A DNA stretch of 43,643 nucleotides from an uncultured Oscillospiraceae bacterium (GCA_910585735.1 CAJUEU010000016.1:1-43643); one strand, 5' to 3'; shown: positions 30,247-38,758, counted from the stretch's first letter. Numbers and translations are program-made. Notes: generated from the letters alone by a model not told the origin.

Positions 30247-32130
30247 TCAGCCCTCCGCTTCCTTCTGAGCGTAATACTGGGCCTGGGCATGCCAAAGCTC
30301 GTGGTATTTGCCGCTTTCGTTGGAGAGCAGCTCCTCATGTCCCCCCTGCTGGACCACCTGTCCGTGGTCAAAGACGGCGATCTCGTCGCAAAACTTGCAG
30401 GAGGACAGCCGGTGGGAGATGTAGACCGCAGTGCGGTCCCCGGCGATCTGGTCAAATTTGGAGTAAATTTCCGCCTCGGCCAGGGGGTCCAGGGCCGCCG
30501 TGGGCTCATCCAGAATGATAAAGGGGGCGTCCTTGTAGAGGGCACGGGCAATGGCGATCTTCTGGGCCTCACCGCCGGACACCTCCACCCCCTCCTTGTC
30601 CAGGTCCTTGTAGAGGTAGGTGTCCAAGCCCTTGGGCATCTCAGCGAGGCGGTCCCCGAAGCCGGCATCCCGGAGGGCCTTCTCCACTTTGGAGCGGTCA
30701 TAGTCCATGGCCCCGGCCACGTTATTGCCCAGGGGCTGGGCGATAAGCTGGAAATCCTGGAATACCACCGAAAAGATATTCATATAGTCCCGGTAATCAT
30801 ACTTGCGAATGTCAATACCGTTTAAGAGGATCTGCCCCTCGGTGGGGTCGTAGAGGCGGCAGAGGAGCTTGATAAAAGTGGTTTTGCCGCTGCCGTTCTC
30901 CCCCACCACCGCCAGGCGCTGTCCCACCTGGAACCTTATGTTCACGTGGCGAAGGACCCAGGCCTCGGTGTTGGGGTAGCGAAAGGACACGTCCTTAAAC
31001 TCCACCTCGTACTGCCGGTCGGAGCGCTTCTCGGTGGTAAGGGATCCCTGGTACATGGAGTTGGGGATATCCAGGAATTCAAAGATGAGCTCCATGGCTT
31101 CCACGTTGCCTTCCAACTGGCCCCAACTCGTCAGCAGGTTGGAAATATTTCTGGACAGAGCCGTAACTGCCCCCACATACTGGGTGACCAGGCCCACCCC
31201 AAAAGCGCCGCCCCAAGCCTTAAGGCAGGTGAACAGGTAAATGAAGCCTGTAAGCGCGGCGGAAAGAGCAGCCCCGAAAGCGTCATACCAGGAGCCGGGC
31301 TTGATCACCTTGGTCTCATAACCGCCTCCATGCCGAAAGGTAGACGCGGTTTCAAAATAGTGGGCCGCAATTTCCTGCTGCTCATAAAGGCGTACATCCA
31401 CCGACGCCGGACGTTGGGAGCCAAGGCTCATAAAATGTCCAAAAATATTATTTCCCTGCGTACCTTCCTCGTTCAGGCGCACCTGCATACTCCAGCATTT
31501 CCCGGACAGGTAGCCGGAAAGCAGCGCGGTTCCCACAACTAGAGCCAGTATCATCACAAAAAACAAAGGCTGGTTGAGAACGGCCAATGGACTTTCCTGT
31601 GGAACCTTGGACGTAAAAAGGCTTATCGTGAGCGTAATCGCGCTGAGAATTCCTATGAACGCTCCCAGGAGCTCATTCATGCTCCGTATGGTGGGAAACC
31701 CAAGTCCTACATAACTCTCATTCAGCCGGATCTTGTTCAGCATCTCCTTGGTAGCCTGGCTGTCTACATCCGCATAGTCCATGGAGAAGAGCTTTTTCAG
31801 ATAGGGAACCGTATCCTCCTGATAGGCGGCAAGCGAATGAATGGGGTCTGCCCACCGGGCAATCCCATAACGCGTCAACGCCAGGCCGGCCTCCACGGCG
31901 AGAGCGAGGATCACCCAATATTTTAACGCCTCGGGACGGCGGAGCCCGGCGAGCTCATTGATGATGCGGGCCGAGAAAAAGATGGTCACATAGGGAGTGA
32001 CGGCCTCAAAAGCCGCCTTACAGGACTGGGACAGAAAGAATTTGGGCGCTATCCTATGAAATTCCTTGGCCCCCCGCCAGTGGACCTGAAGGATCTTCCT
32101 TGCTGAATATTTTCTTGTTTTATTTTTCAT
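30247..32130 (-). CDS. ABC exporter half-transporter B (TMD-NBD)
   Basis: A 627-residue type IV (exporter-fold) half-transporter. Residues about 30-340 are membrane helices. The ATPase follows with Walker A VGENGSGKTT, signature VSGGEAQKIAIARAL, Walker B FIILDEPTAALDP and switch YISHRLSS. All catalytic residues look intact. Its ATG overlaps the stop of the preceding half-transporter by one base (TGATG), so the two are translationally coupled and very likely form a heterodimer. The cargo is unknown; peptides, lipids or drugs are all possible. A LytTR two-component system lies upstream on the same strand. Confidence 0.93.
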   Translation of the reverse strand: MKNKTRKYSARKILQVHWRGAKEFHRIAPKFFLSQSCKAAFEAVTPYVTIFFSARIINELAGLRRPEALKYWVILALAVEAGLALTRYGIARWADPIHSLAAYQEDTVPYLKKLFSMDYADVDSQATKEMLNKIRLNESYVGLGFPTIRSMNELLGAFIGILSAITLTISLFTSKVPQESPLAVLNQPLFFVMILALVVGTALLSGYLSGKCWSMQVRLNEEGTQGNNIFGHFMSLGSQRPASVDVRLYEQQEIAAHYFETASTFRHGGGYETKVIKPGSWYDAFGAALSAALTGFIYLFTCLKAWGGAFGVGLVTQYVGAVTALSRNISNLLTSWGQLEGNVEAMELIFEFLDIPNSMYQGSLTTEKRSDRQYEVEFKDVSFRYPNTEAWVLRHVNIRFQVGQRLAVVGENGSGKTTFIKLLCRLYDPTEGQILLNGIDIRKYDYRDYMNIFSVVFQDFQLIAQPLGNNVAGAMDYDRSKVEKALRDAGFGDRLAEMPKGLDTYLYKDLDKEGVEVSGGEAQKIAIARALYKDAPFIILDEPTAALDPLAEAEIYSKFDQIAGDRTAVYISHRLSSCKFCDEIAVFDHGQVVQQGGHEELLSNESGKYHELWHAQAQYYAQKEAEG

Positions 32131-33950
32131 CAGAAATCCTTCCCCTCCCGGTAATACCGGCTCTGTACCTCAAAGAGGTCGGCGTAGCCGCCCCCCTGGG
32201 CCAACAAGCTCTCGTGGGTGCCCTCCTGGGCGATGACCCCGTTCTCCAGGAAGAGGATGCGGTCACAGAACCGTGTGGAGGCCAGCCGGTGGGAGATGAA
32301 CACCGAGGTCTTGCCCTGAGTCATCTCGTTATATTTCATGTAGATGTCGTTCTCCGCGATGGGGTCCAGGGCGGCGGTGGGCTCATCCAGCATAAGGAGG
32401 GGCCCGTTCTTGTAGAGGGCACGGGCCAGCATGAGCCGCTGGGTCTCACCTCCAGAAAAAAGCACCCCGTCCTCGTACACCTCCCGGCCCACGTGGGTAT
32501 CCAGACCGCCCGGCAGGCTTTCCAGCTTTGGAGTAAGCCCCGCCTTGTCCAGGCAGTCGGCCACCCTCCCCCGGTCAATGCCCTCAACGCTCTGGGCCAC
32601 AGTCTCGGCCAGGGTAATGTTGATCAGAGAAAAGTCCTGAAACACCGCGGAAAGGAGCTTATAATATTCCCTTCGGTTCAGTGCCCGAATATCCACTCCA
32701 TTGAGGAGCACTCTACCCTCCGTAGGGTCCAGCAGGCCGCAGAGGAGCTTCACCAGGGTGGTCTTGCCCGCCCCGTTGAGGCCTACAATAGCCAGCTTCT
32801 CCCCGGGATGGATGGTAAGAGAAATGTTTTTGATGGTGTCCTCCGCCGCCTCAGGATAGCGGTAGGACACGTTCTCCAGGGCAAGCTCACAGCCCGCCGA
32901 CAGATCAGGGATGGGGACCCCCCCTTCAAACCGAAAAGGCTCAGGCCAGTCCAGGAACTCCCGGACAACCGACAACTCAATGCTTTCCTTTTGAAGAAAA
33001 TTGACCTGCTTCAAAATGCCGATGATCCAGGAGGAAAAACCGCTGAAGGCCGAAAAATAGAGAAGAAATTCCGCCGCCGAGAGTCCTCCCTCCAATGTCA
33101 TCCGTATCAGGTAAAAGTAGGCAACGCCGTTCCGGGCAAATGCAAAGACCATATCGGCCAGATTTCCCCAAAAGACGACCGCTGCCCGTCGATGCACAAA
33201 GCTCGCATATAGCTCCAAGGCTTTATCATAAAGCTCAGTGAGCCAATCCGCCAGGCCAAAAATACGAACATCCTTTGCCATAACCCGATTCTTGGCTGTT
33301 TTTTCCACGTAGTTCAGTTGATGGATGCCCTTCTCCCATTCCTCCTTGTGGCGGTTGGACCAGCCCGTGGTCCATGTCGTAATAAAAAAGCTGACCGCGC
33401 CAGTAGCGATCACCACCAAAAGCAACACCGGCTCCAAATGAGACAGAAGTGCCAAATAGATGCCAAATCCCACCACATTCTGAAACAGCGCGGAGAGATC
33501 CCTCCAGATCTTTTCCGTCGCCGCCCAGTTGCTGTAAGTCGCTTCATCGGCCAGCGACCGTTCCTCCCCGAATTTCGGGTCCAGAATGTTGGAATACGAG
33601 GTGGTGCAGCTCTTTCTGTCAATATCTCTGGTGATCTCGCTGCGGACCTCTATCAGGCCAACCTTACAACGTGTCTCCATAAATGCCCGAAATCCTTGCA
33701 AAAAGAACAGAGTTACCGAGAAAAAGAGGATGGTGCCCAGCAGCTCCTCCAGAGGGGCCACAGTCTCCACCTTACCCAGCACGGCGGGGGCAATGAAGAG
33801 TTGGGCAAGGTTGATGGCTACGGCAGCCGTTGGGATCAGCAGAGAATAGCCCAGCACTCCCCTGTCCTTTCTCCAGGCCCGGGCGATCATCCACCCCACA
33901 TTCTGGAGTACATTGTATTTGGGCCTGCGTTTTTCTTTTTTGTCGTTCAT
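32130..33950 (-). CDS. ABC exporter half-transporter A (TMD-NBD)
   Basis: A 606-residue partner of the exporter gene downstream. Transmembrane region at residues about 30-330, then the ATPase with Walker A VGLNGAGKTT, signature FSGGETQRLMLARAL, Walker B LLMLDEPTAALDP and FISHRLAS. The ATG at 33950 is preferred because AAGGTGA precedes it and the sequence becomes exporter-like there. A longer frame from 34070 would run through intergenic DNA. Both ATPases keep the catalytic glutamate, unlike many heterodimers with one degenerate site. A CCCCGG/CCGGGG hairpin lies in the leader at 33995-34012. Confidence 0.93.
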   Translation of the reverse strand: MNDKKEKRRPKYNVLQNVGWMIARAWRKDRGVLGYSLLIPTAAVAINLAQLFIAPAVLGKVETVAPLEELLGTILFFSVTLFFLQGFRAFMETRCKVGLIEVRSEITRDIDRKSCTTSYSNILDPKFGEERSLADEATYSNWAATEKIWRDLSALFQNVVGFGIYLALLSHLEPVLLLVVIATGAVSFFITTWTTGWSNRHKEEWEKGIHQLNYVEKTAKNRVMAKDVRIFGLADWLTELYDKALELYASFVHRRAAVVFWGNLADMVFAFARNGVAYFYLIRMTLEGGLSAAEFLLYFSAFSGFSSWIIGILKQVNFLQKESIELSVVREFLDWPEPFRFEGGVPIPDLSAGCELALENVSYRYPEAAEDTIKNISLTIHPGEKLAIVGLNGAGKTTLVKLLCGLLDPTEGRVLLNGVDIRALNRREYYKLLSAVFQDFSLINITLAETVAQSVEGIDRGRVADCLDKAGLTPKLESLPGGLDTHVGREVYEDGVLFSGGETQRLMLARALYKNGPLLMLDEPTAALDPIAENDIYMKYNEMTQGKTSVFISHRLASTRFCDRILFLENGVIAQEGTHESLLAQGGGYADLFEVQSRYYREGKDF

Positions 33951-34060
33951 GGCGTTCACCTTCCTTGTGATGCTACCATACCATAAAAATCCGCCCCCGG
34001 GACATTCCGGGGACGAATCGTTGTTTTTTGGTGATGAATCGCAAAAAGACACCTCTACAG

Positions 34061-34189
34061 GCTTCCCCATTTATGGGGAAGCTGTCAGCAGTACGGCCAC
34101 AGGCCGCCTGCTGACTGATGAGGTCATTACAATGGCCTCCCTCATCCGCCCCAGTCTGCGGACTGGGGCACCTTCCCCCCGGGGGAAGG
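34061..34189. repeat. Hairpin-rich palindromic intergenic element
   Basis: Five hairpins follow one another in 129 nt. GCTTCCCCAT/ATGGGGAAGC is at 34061-34082. GTCAGCAG...CTGCTGAC with inner CGGCC/GGCCG is at 34084-34115. GGTCATT/AATGGCC is near 34122-34137, inside GATGAGG/CCTCATC. GCCCCAGTC/GACTGGGGC is at 34148-34169. CCTTCCCCC/GGGGGAAGG is at 34171-34189. It fills the gap between the sensor kinase and the exporter genes. The look is that of a palindromic repeat family of gut Clostridia, as I recall. Only one copy is in the window. Confidence 0.65.
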
Positions 34190-34200
34190 CTTCAAGGGTC

Positions 34201-34863
34201 TCACTCTTGTGGAATTAAGATCTCCGTGGTAAACGCCCCCTCCTCGCTGTTGCGGCTGAGATAGCCCTCCAGCCGCTCCACGATGGCGTCAATGCGGACC
34301 AGGCCGAAGCCATGGCCCTCCCCCTTGGAGGTACGGAATCCTTTGCCCACCTTGCTGAGCTTGCCTCCGGCGGCGAAATTGGTAAAGGAGATATAGAGCT
34401 GGGTACCCTTCATGTCCATGTAGACCCGAATGAACCGTTCCTCCTCGGGAAGCTTCATGCTGGCCTCAATGGCGTTGTCAAAGAGATTCCCGATGATGCA
34501 GCACAGGTCCAGCTCGGAGGTTTTCAGCTTCACGGGAATGTGAGCGTCCACCTTCACTGGGATGCTCCGGGCTTTGGCCAGGGAGATCTTGCTGTTGAGA
34601 ATGGCGTCGGCCATAGGGTTGCCTGTTTTCACCACGGTGTCCACTGTGTTCAGGTCCACGTCCAGCATATCCAGATACTTCCTGATGGCCTCCAGGTCGC
34701 CGTTGGCGGCGTAGGCCTTCATGGTCTGAATGTGGCTGCGGTAGTCATGCCGCCAGCCCCGGGTCTGGCGGTACATATTCTCCACTTCCTGGTAGTGGGT
34801 CTCGATCAGCTCCCGCTGGTAGGCGGCCAGACGCTTGTCCACCTGCTTGGAAAAAAAGCTCAT
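34201..34863 (-). CDS. GHKL-type sensor histidine kinase, short cytosolic form
   Basis: A 220-residue kinase of the LytS/AgrC-like GHKL class. The phosphoacceptor is probably the histidine in GWRHDYRSHIQTMKAYA, and the ATP-binding N-box reads CIIGNLFDNAIEA. The glycine-rich loop is SKGEGHGFGLVRID. Residues 1-40 are a coiled-coil-like helix. There is no membrane segment or sensory domain, whereas AgrC-type kinases usually carry six helices. The input is therefore unclear. The ATG at 34863 lies 5 bp from the response-regulator stop, with GGGAGTGA upstream. Confidence 0.85.
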   Translation of the reverse strand: MSFFSKQVDKRLAAYQRELIETHYQEVENMYRQTRGWRHDYRSHIQTMKAYAANGDLEAIRKYLDMLDVDLNTVDTVVKTGNPMADAILNSKISLAKARSIPVKVDAHIPVKLKTSELDLCCIIGNLFDNAIEASMKLPEEERFIRVYMDMKGTQLYISFTNFAAGGKLSKVGKGFRTSKGEGHGFGLVRIDAIVERLEGYLSRNSEEGAFTTEILIPQE

Positions 34864-34867
34864 AGTC

Positions 34868-35566
34868 TCACTCCCGGTCAATGATGGCCCGGTTCAGGGT
34901 CTCAAACCCGCCCCGGGGCAGGGGCAGCACAGTACCGTCGGTGAGGGTCACCTGGTCCCTGGTGGTCCGGCGGACCTTGTCCAGGTTGATAAGCAGGGAC
35001 CGGCCTACCCGGCAGAACCGGGCGTCCAGCTCCCGCTCAAACTCCCCCAGAGTCCGCTTGACGGTGTACTCCTCCCCGGCGAAGAGGGTCACATAGTTCT
35101 GCCGGACCTCCAGATACCGAAGCTCCCGGAAGGGGATACGGACCAGCTCCCCGGAGAGTTCCAGATTCAGGTACCGCCCACTCTCCCCCTTCTTCACCAG
35201 AGCCCGGTCCAGCACCGAGAAGAGCTTGTCCCGGTCCACCGGCTTCATGAGATAGTGGAGGGCGTTGACGTCGTAGCCCTCGGCTATGTAGTCCGAGTAG
35301 CCCGTGACAAAGATGATCTGGACGGTCTCGTTCTCCTTACGGAGGGCGCGGGCCATGGTGACCCCGTCCATCTCCCCCATCTCAATGTCCAGCAGAAGAA
35401 TGTCAAATTCCTTGTCCTCGGCGTAGTGGAACAGAAATGCCTCGGCCGAGGGAAAGGTCTCCAGGCGGAGGGACAGCTCCCGCGCCCCAGCCCAGGCCCG
35501 GGTCAGCTCGGTCATCAGGGCAATGGCAGCGGGGTCGTCGTCACAGATAGCGATGCGGCAGGGCAT
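34868..35566 (-). CDS. LytTR-family response regulator
   Basis: A 232-residue regulator. Residues 1-120 are a receiver domain with acidic pocket DDD (8-10), phosphoacceptor aspartate in ILLLDIEMGEMDG, and the threonine and lysine of FVTGYSDY and YLMKPVD. Residues 130-232 are a LytTR DNA-binding domain (IPFRELRYLEVRQNYVTLF, FCRVGRSLLINLDKV). The start follows GGAGGAGG. It forms an operon with the kinase, and the exporter genes lie downstream on the same strand and are plausible targets. LytTR regulators usually bind paired 9-bp direct repeats. I did not find a clear pair upstream of the exporter. Confidence 0.92.
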   Translation of the reverse strand: MPCRIAICDDDPAAIALMTELTRAWAGARELSLRLETFPSAEAFLFHYAEDKEFDILLLDIEMGEMDGVTMARALRKENETVQIIFVTGYSDYIAEGYDVNALHYLMKPVDRDKLFSVLDRALVKKGESGRYLNLELSGELVRIPFRELRYLEVRQNYVTLFAGEEYTVKRTLGEFERELDARFCRVGRSLLINLDKVRRTTRDQVTLTDGTVLPLPRGGFETLNRAIIDRE

Positions 35567-35616
35567 GGCGCCTCCTCCTTTCCCGGCGGTCTTTCTTGCA
35601 GATCAGCTCGCTTTTT

Positions 35617-35646
35617 ATTATAACTCACATATCCCTCTCATTGCAA
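35617..35646 (-). promoter_or_regulatory. Promoter of the LytTR two-component genes
   Basis: Minus-strand TTGCAA (35641-35646), 18-bp spacer and perfect TATAAT (35617-35622), 51 bp before the response-regulator start. Confidence 0.65.
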
Positions 35647-35671
35647 GGACCAAGAGTCTTTCATATGCGCG

Positions 35672-35700
35672 AAAAGGGACGGCCTGCGGCCGTCTCTTTT
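35672..35700. terminator. Terminator after tatC
   Basis: AAAAGGGACGGCC pairs with GGCCGTCTCTTTT around TGC, with A/T ends on both sides. It lies 15 bp past the tatC stop. Confidence 0.8.
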
Positions 35701-35714
35701 CTTTGTTGTCCAAC

Positions 35715-36533
35715 CTATTCCTTGGCTTTTGCCTCGTCGGCGCTCTCCGCCGTTTCCTTTTCATCCTCTTCCTCTTCTTCCGTCTTTTGCTTCTTCCGCT
35801 TTAGCTTGGAGAGGATGGTACACAGGATAATGCTCACCTCGTAGAGGCCCAGCATGGGCACGGCCACCATAACCTGGGAGACAATGTCCGGGGGAGTAAT
35901 GAGGGCGGCCACAAAGAAGATGACCACAATGATGAACCTCCGGCCCTTCTTCATCCACTCCACCTTCACCAGCCCTAGTTGGGTGAGCATCACCGACAGC
36001 ACGGGCAGCTCAAACACAATGCCAAAAATCACAAACATGGTAAGCAGGAATGTGATATAGTTGGCCACCGTGATGGAGGCGGCGATCTCAGTGCCGGCGC
36101 TCACCCCGATCAAAAACTCCAGCATAAAGGGAAGCATGATCTCATAGGCAAAATAAACGCCTACCAGAAAGCAAAGCAGCCCAAAGGTCACCGCCAGCAC
36201 AAAGACAAGGTTCTCCTTCTTGCTCAGGCCCGGGCGCACAAAGGCCCAGATCTGATAGAGCAGCACCGGGAAGGTAACGCATACCGAGGCCAGCAGGGAG
36301 ATGGAAAAGTGCTGCATCAGCAGCTCCTGGGGGGCCACATAGATATACTGGTAGCCGTAGGCCTTGCCCATATCGGTGAGAAACTCCACGATCACAGGCG
36401 CATAATTAAGGCACACCAAAAAGGCGCCCACCAGGCATACCACGCAGACGGCCACCCGGTTACGCAGCTCCTTCAAATGGCCCGACAGAGCCATTTGGTC
36501 CTTGCTCTCTGGCTTCTTCTTGTGCTTGGCCAT
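35715..36533 (-). CDS. tatC: Sec-independent (Tat) protein translocase TatC
   Basis: A 272-residue polytopic membrane protein, the signal-recognising core of the Tat system that exports folded proteins. Family landmarks are MALSGHLKELRNRVAVC at the N-terminus (the HL-ELR motif), about six hydrophobic helices, and FVRPGLSKKEN in the second cytosolic loop. LTQLGLVKVEWMKKGRRFIIVVIFF, near residue 185, precedes the last helices. The C-terminal ~30 residues are very acidic and lysine-rich, longer than in E. coli. It starts 3 bp after the tatA stop. Confidence 0.95.
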   Translation of the reverse strand: MAKHKKKPESKDQMALSGHLKELRNRVAVCVVCLVGAFLVCLNYAPVIVEFLTDMGKAYGYQYIYVAPQELLMQHFSISLLASVCVTFPVLLYQIWAFVRPGLSKKENLVFVLAVTFGLLCFLVGVYFAYEIMLPFMLEFLIGVSAGTEIAASITVANYITFLLTMFVIFGIVFELPVLSVMLTQLGLVKVEWMKKGRRFIIVVIFFVAALITPPDIVSQVMVAVPMLGLYEVSIILCTILSKLKRKKQKTEEEEEDEKETAESADEAKAKE

Positions 36534-36536
36534 TGC

Positions 36537-36746
36537 TTACTCTTCCCAGGGCTCCTCGGACTTCTTGGCAGCCTTCTTTGCCTTGGGCTCCTCAGTCTCG
36601 TCCTCGTCCTCCACAGAAGCCATGCCGGCCCGCAGGTTCTTTACGCTCTTGCCGATCATCTTGGTGAGCTTGGGGATCTGGGTGGGGCCAAAGATGACTA
36701 CGACCACAGCCAGAATGATGAGCAGTTCGGTAGTTCCCAGTTTCAT
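36537..36746 (-). CDS. tatA: Twin-arginine translocase subunit TatA
   Basis: A 69-residue TatA/E-type pore subunit. It has one N-terminal membrane helix (TTELLIILAVVVVIFGPTQI), then the conserved FGPxxxP hinge, an amphipathic helix (LTKMIGKSVKNLRAGM) and a short acidic-basic tail. AGGAGG-type ribosome-binding sequence lies just upstream of the ATG at 36746. It is the middle gene of a three-gene tat operon, 68 bp after the longer Tat subunit and 3 bp before tatC. Confidence 0.93.
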   Translation of the reverse strand: MKLGTTELLIILAVVVVIFGPTQIPKLTKMIGKSVKNLRAGMASVEDEDETEEPKAKKAAKKSEEPWEE

Positions 36747-36814
36747 TTCAGTATCCTCCTAAAATTTTTTATGTGTTTACTGGCGCTCCGCACCAAAGGG
36801 ACAGATGTACTTCC

Positions 36815-37327
36815 TCAGGCTTCCCCGCTCTTGGCCTCCTGGGGCGCCGCGGCGGCCACTGTGTCGGCACTCTCCGGTTCCCCAGCGGGTGCCTCAGTCT
36901 TCGGCTCCTCCGCCTTCGGCGCGCCGGCAGGGTCCTCCGTAGGAGTCTCCCCTTCGGCCGCCTCGCCCGAGGTCTCCGCGGAAGCCTCCCCGGCTTCAGC
37001 AGGAGCGCTCTCCTTCTCAGGCTCCTTTTTCTTCGTCTTGGCGGGCTTGGTCAGGCCGTCAAAGGATTTTTTGATCTCGTTGACGCTGCCTGTGACCTCG
37101 TCCTTCAGCTCGGTGATGGGCTCCATGGCCTCCTTCAGCGGCTTCTGGGCCTCCTCCAGAGGCTCGATCACACTTTCACGTATCTCCTTGGTGGCCTCGC
37201 TGGAGAATTTACGGAACTCCCGCAGGCCCTCGCCCAGCTTTCTCGCAAAGGAAGGGAGCTTGTCAGGGCCAATGGCAAACAGGGCTACCACCAGGATCAG
37301 GATAATTTCTGTCATACCAAGATGCAA
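36815..37327 (-). CDS. TatA/TatB-family translocase subunit with long acidic tail
   Basis: About 170 residues. It begins with one membrane helix (MTEIILILVVALFAIGPDKLP) and an amphipathic helix (FARKLGEGLREFRKF). A coiled-coil-like region runs to about residue 95, followed by a ~70-residue Glu/Ala/Pro-rich tail. Length and long helix suggest TatB function. The start is probably TTG at 37327: it has GAGGG 8 nt upstream and gives MHLGMTEIIL, which aligns with MKLGTTELLI of the neighbouring tatA. The ATG at 37315 lacks a ribosome-binding site. It is the first gene of the tat operon. Confidence 0.85.
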   Translation of the reverse strand: MHLGMTEIILILVVALFAIGPDKLPSFARKLGEGLREFRKFSSEATKEIRESVIEPLEEAQKPLKEAMEPITELKDEVTGSVNEIKKSFDGLTKPAKTKKKEPEKESAPAEAGEASAETSGEAAEGETPTEDPAGAPKAEEPKTEAPAGEPESADTVAAAAPQEAKSGEA

Positions 37328-37383
37328 TGTGTTTTCCCTCTTTCCTCTCACGTGAGTTTATGCGCTGCTTCTGTCAAATCAAT

Positions 37384-37412
37384 ATCATACCTGATTTTTC
37401 TGAATTTTGCAA
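37384..37412 (-). promoter_or_regulatory. Promoter of the tat operon
   Basis: TTGCAA (37407-37412), 17-bp spacer and TATGAT (minus strand, 37384-37389), about 55 bp before the TTG start. Confidence 0.7.
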
Positions 37413-37435
37413 GAGTTCCAACGCAAAAAATAGAT

Positions 37436-37472
37436 ACGCAGGGTACTATATAAATCATATAATACCCTGCGT
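37436..37472. terminator. Terminator after the aldose epimerase gene
   Basis: ACGCAGGGTA pairs with TACCCTGCGT around an AT-rich inner stem (TATAT/ATATA). A T-run follows on both strands (CTATTTTTT on the minus strand). Confidence 0.75.
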
Positions 37473-37514
37473 TTTATAAATTTTGTTCCAGCTTTCCCAA
37501 AAATCAGCTTTCCC

Positions 37515-38330
37515 TCAGAGCTCCACCGTAAGCCGGTGGGCAGCGGTCAGGCTCTCGCCAGGCTGAAGGACCACCGCGCCGGGGCGCTTGCTAAGGTCGT
37601 GACCGGGGCCCACAAAGCCGGTCCATGGCTCGATACATACGAACTCCTCACAGCCCTTGGGACTCCACAGCAGTACAAAGGGAAAGCCCTCTGTATCCAG
37701 CCGCAGGGCCTTACCCGTCCCCCTCTCCTCCACCTGGATCCAGGCCGACTTCAAATCAGGGAAGCAGGTGCTGTCATTGTCAAAGGTGTGGGGATCCAAT
37801 TCAAAGACATCACTGCCGTCAGGGGCCTCGGGCTTTTCAAACCGAATGATGTAATCCGAATAGGACTTGCCCGGGGTGAAGGGGCAGCGGAGGCCGGCAT
37901 GGAAGCCCAACTGGGCGGGCATAGGCCGATTCCCCGTGTTGATGCCGGTACAGACGGTCTCCACCACGTTCCCCTTCAAGGTGTGCCGGGTCTCAAAAGA
38001 AAATTTCCAGGGAAATTTTTCCCCGTCTCCCGGCCAATTCAACCGGAACAGAATGGCGTCTTCCCCCTGCTCCACCATAGTGTGCTCCATGTCCCGGTTG
38101 AAGCCGTGCTGGGGCAAGCGCTCGTAACGGATCCCCTGGTCCTCATACCAGTTGTCCTCCACCCGCCCGCACCAGGGAAAAAGCACGGGGGCCCGGCGGG
38201 CCCAAACCGAGGGCTTTCCGTCCCACAACAAGGGCTCCTCCGGGGCAGCCTTCCGGCGAAGGTCCCACAGCTCAGCGCCGTGGCTCTCCACCGTCAGGGT
38301 CAGCAGCTCGTTTTCAAGGGTATATTCCAT
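37515..38330 (-). CDS. Aldose 1-epimerase family protein (LacX/GalM-like)
   Basis: A 271-residue galactose-mutarotase-fold enzyme, expected to interconvert sugar anomers in the cytosol. Features are LTVESHGAELWDLRR near the start, PVLFPWCGRVEDN and a catalytic-type histidine in LPQHGFNRD. A second conserved histidine is in QLGFHAGLRCPF, and a glutamate is in VCIEPWTGFVG. It lacks a signal peptide. AGGAGAGA lies upstream of the ATG. It is a separate gene after the ribosomal operon, and no sugar pathway partner adjoins it. Confidence 0.9.
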   Translation of the reverse strand: MEYTLENELLTLTVESHGAELWDLRRKAAPEEPLLWDGKPSVWARRAPVLFPWCGRVEDNWYEDQGIRYERLPQHGFNRDMEHTMVEQGEDAILFRLNWPGDGEKFPWKFSFETRHTLKGNVVETVCTGINTGNRPMPAQLGFHAGLRCPFTPGKSYSDYIIRFEKPEAPDGSDVFELDPHTFDNDSTCFPDLKSAWIQVEERGTGKALRLDTEGFPFVLLWSPKGCEEFVCIEPWTGFVGPGHDLSKRPGAVVLQPGESLTAAHRLTVEL

Positions 38331-38372
38331 CAGCAGATCTCTCCTGTCGTTGGACCAAAAGGCCCGAATACC

Positions 38373-38403
38373 ACGAATCGCGCCCTGAACAGGCGCGATT
38401 CGT
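38373..38403 (-). terminator. Hairpin after rplQ
   Basis: A perfect 12-bp stem ACGAATCGCGCC/GGCGCGATTCGT with a 7-nt loop, 14 bp past the rplQ stop. It is the likely end of the ribosomal operon. The U-tract on the minus strand is weak. Confidence 0.65.
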
Positions 38404-38416
38404 ATAGGCTTTGCAA

Positions 38417-38758
38417 TTACACCAGCTGGACAATGGCCATCTCAGCGGCGTCCCCGCGGCGGGGCCCAATGCGGACCACCCGGGTATAGCCGCCCTGACG
38501 GTCGGCGTACTTGGGTCCGATCTGGTCAAAAAGCTTCTTAGCCACATCCTCCTTGGTCAGGAAGCTGAGGACCTGGCGGTAAGCGGCCAGATCGTTCTTC
38601 TTGGCCAGAGTGATCATCTTCTCAGCCAGAGGAGCAACCTCCTTGGCCCGGGAGACGGTAGTCTTGATCTGGCCCTCCTCCAGCAGGTAGGTGGTCATAG
38701 CACGAAGCATGGCCATACGCTGGTCGGTAGGTCTTCCCAGTTTACGAATAGCGGGCAT
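38417..38758 (-). CDS. rplQ: 50S ribosomal protein L17
   Basis: A 113-residue large-subunit protein near the exit tunnel. The start MPAIRKLGRPTDQRMAMLRAM and the middle IKTTVSRAKEVAPLAEKMIT are diagnostic, and the usual C-terminal RIGPRRGDAAEMAIVQLV is present. It has the common short bacterial length. It closes the alpha operon, 25 bp after rpoA, with GGAAGGAGTG upstream. Confidence 0.97.
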   Translation of the reverse strand: MPAIRKLGRPTDQRMAMLRAMTTYLLEEGQIKTTVSRAKEVAPLAEKMITLAKKNDLAAYRQVLSFLTKEDVAKKLFDQIGPKYADRQGGYTRVVRIGPRRGDAAEMAIVQLV

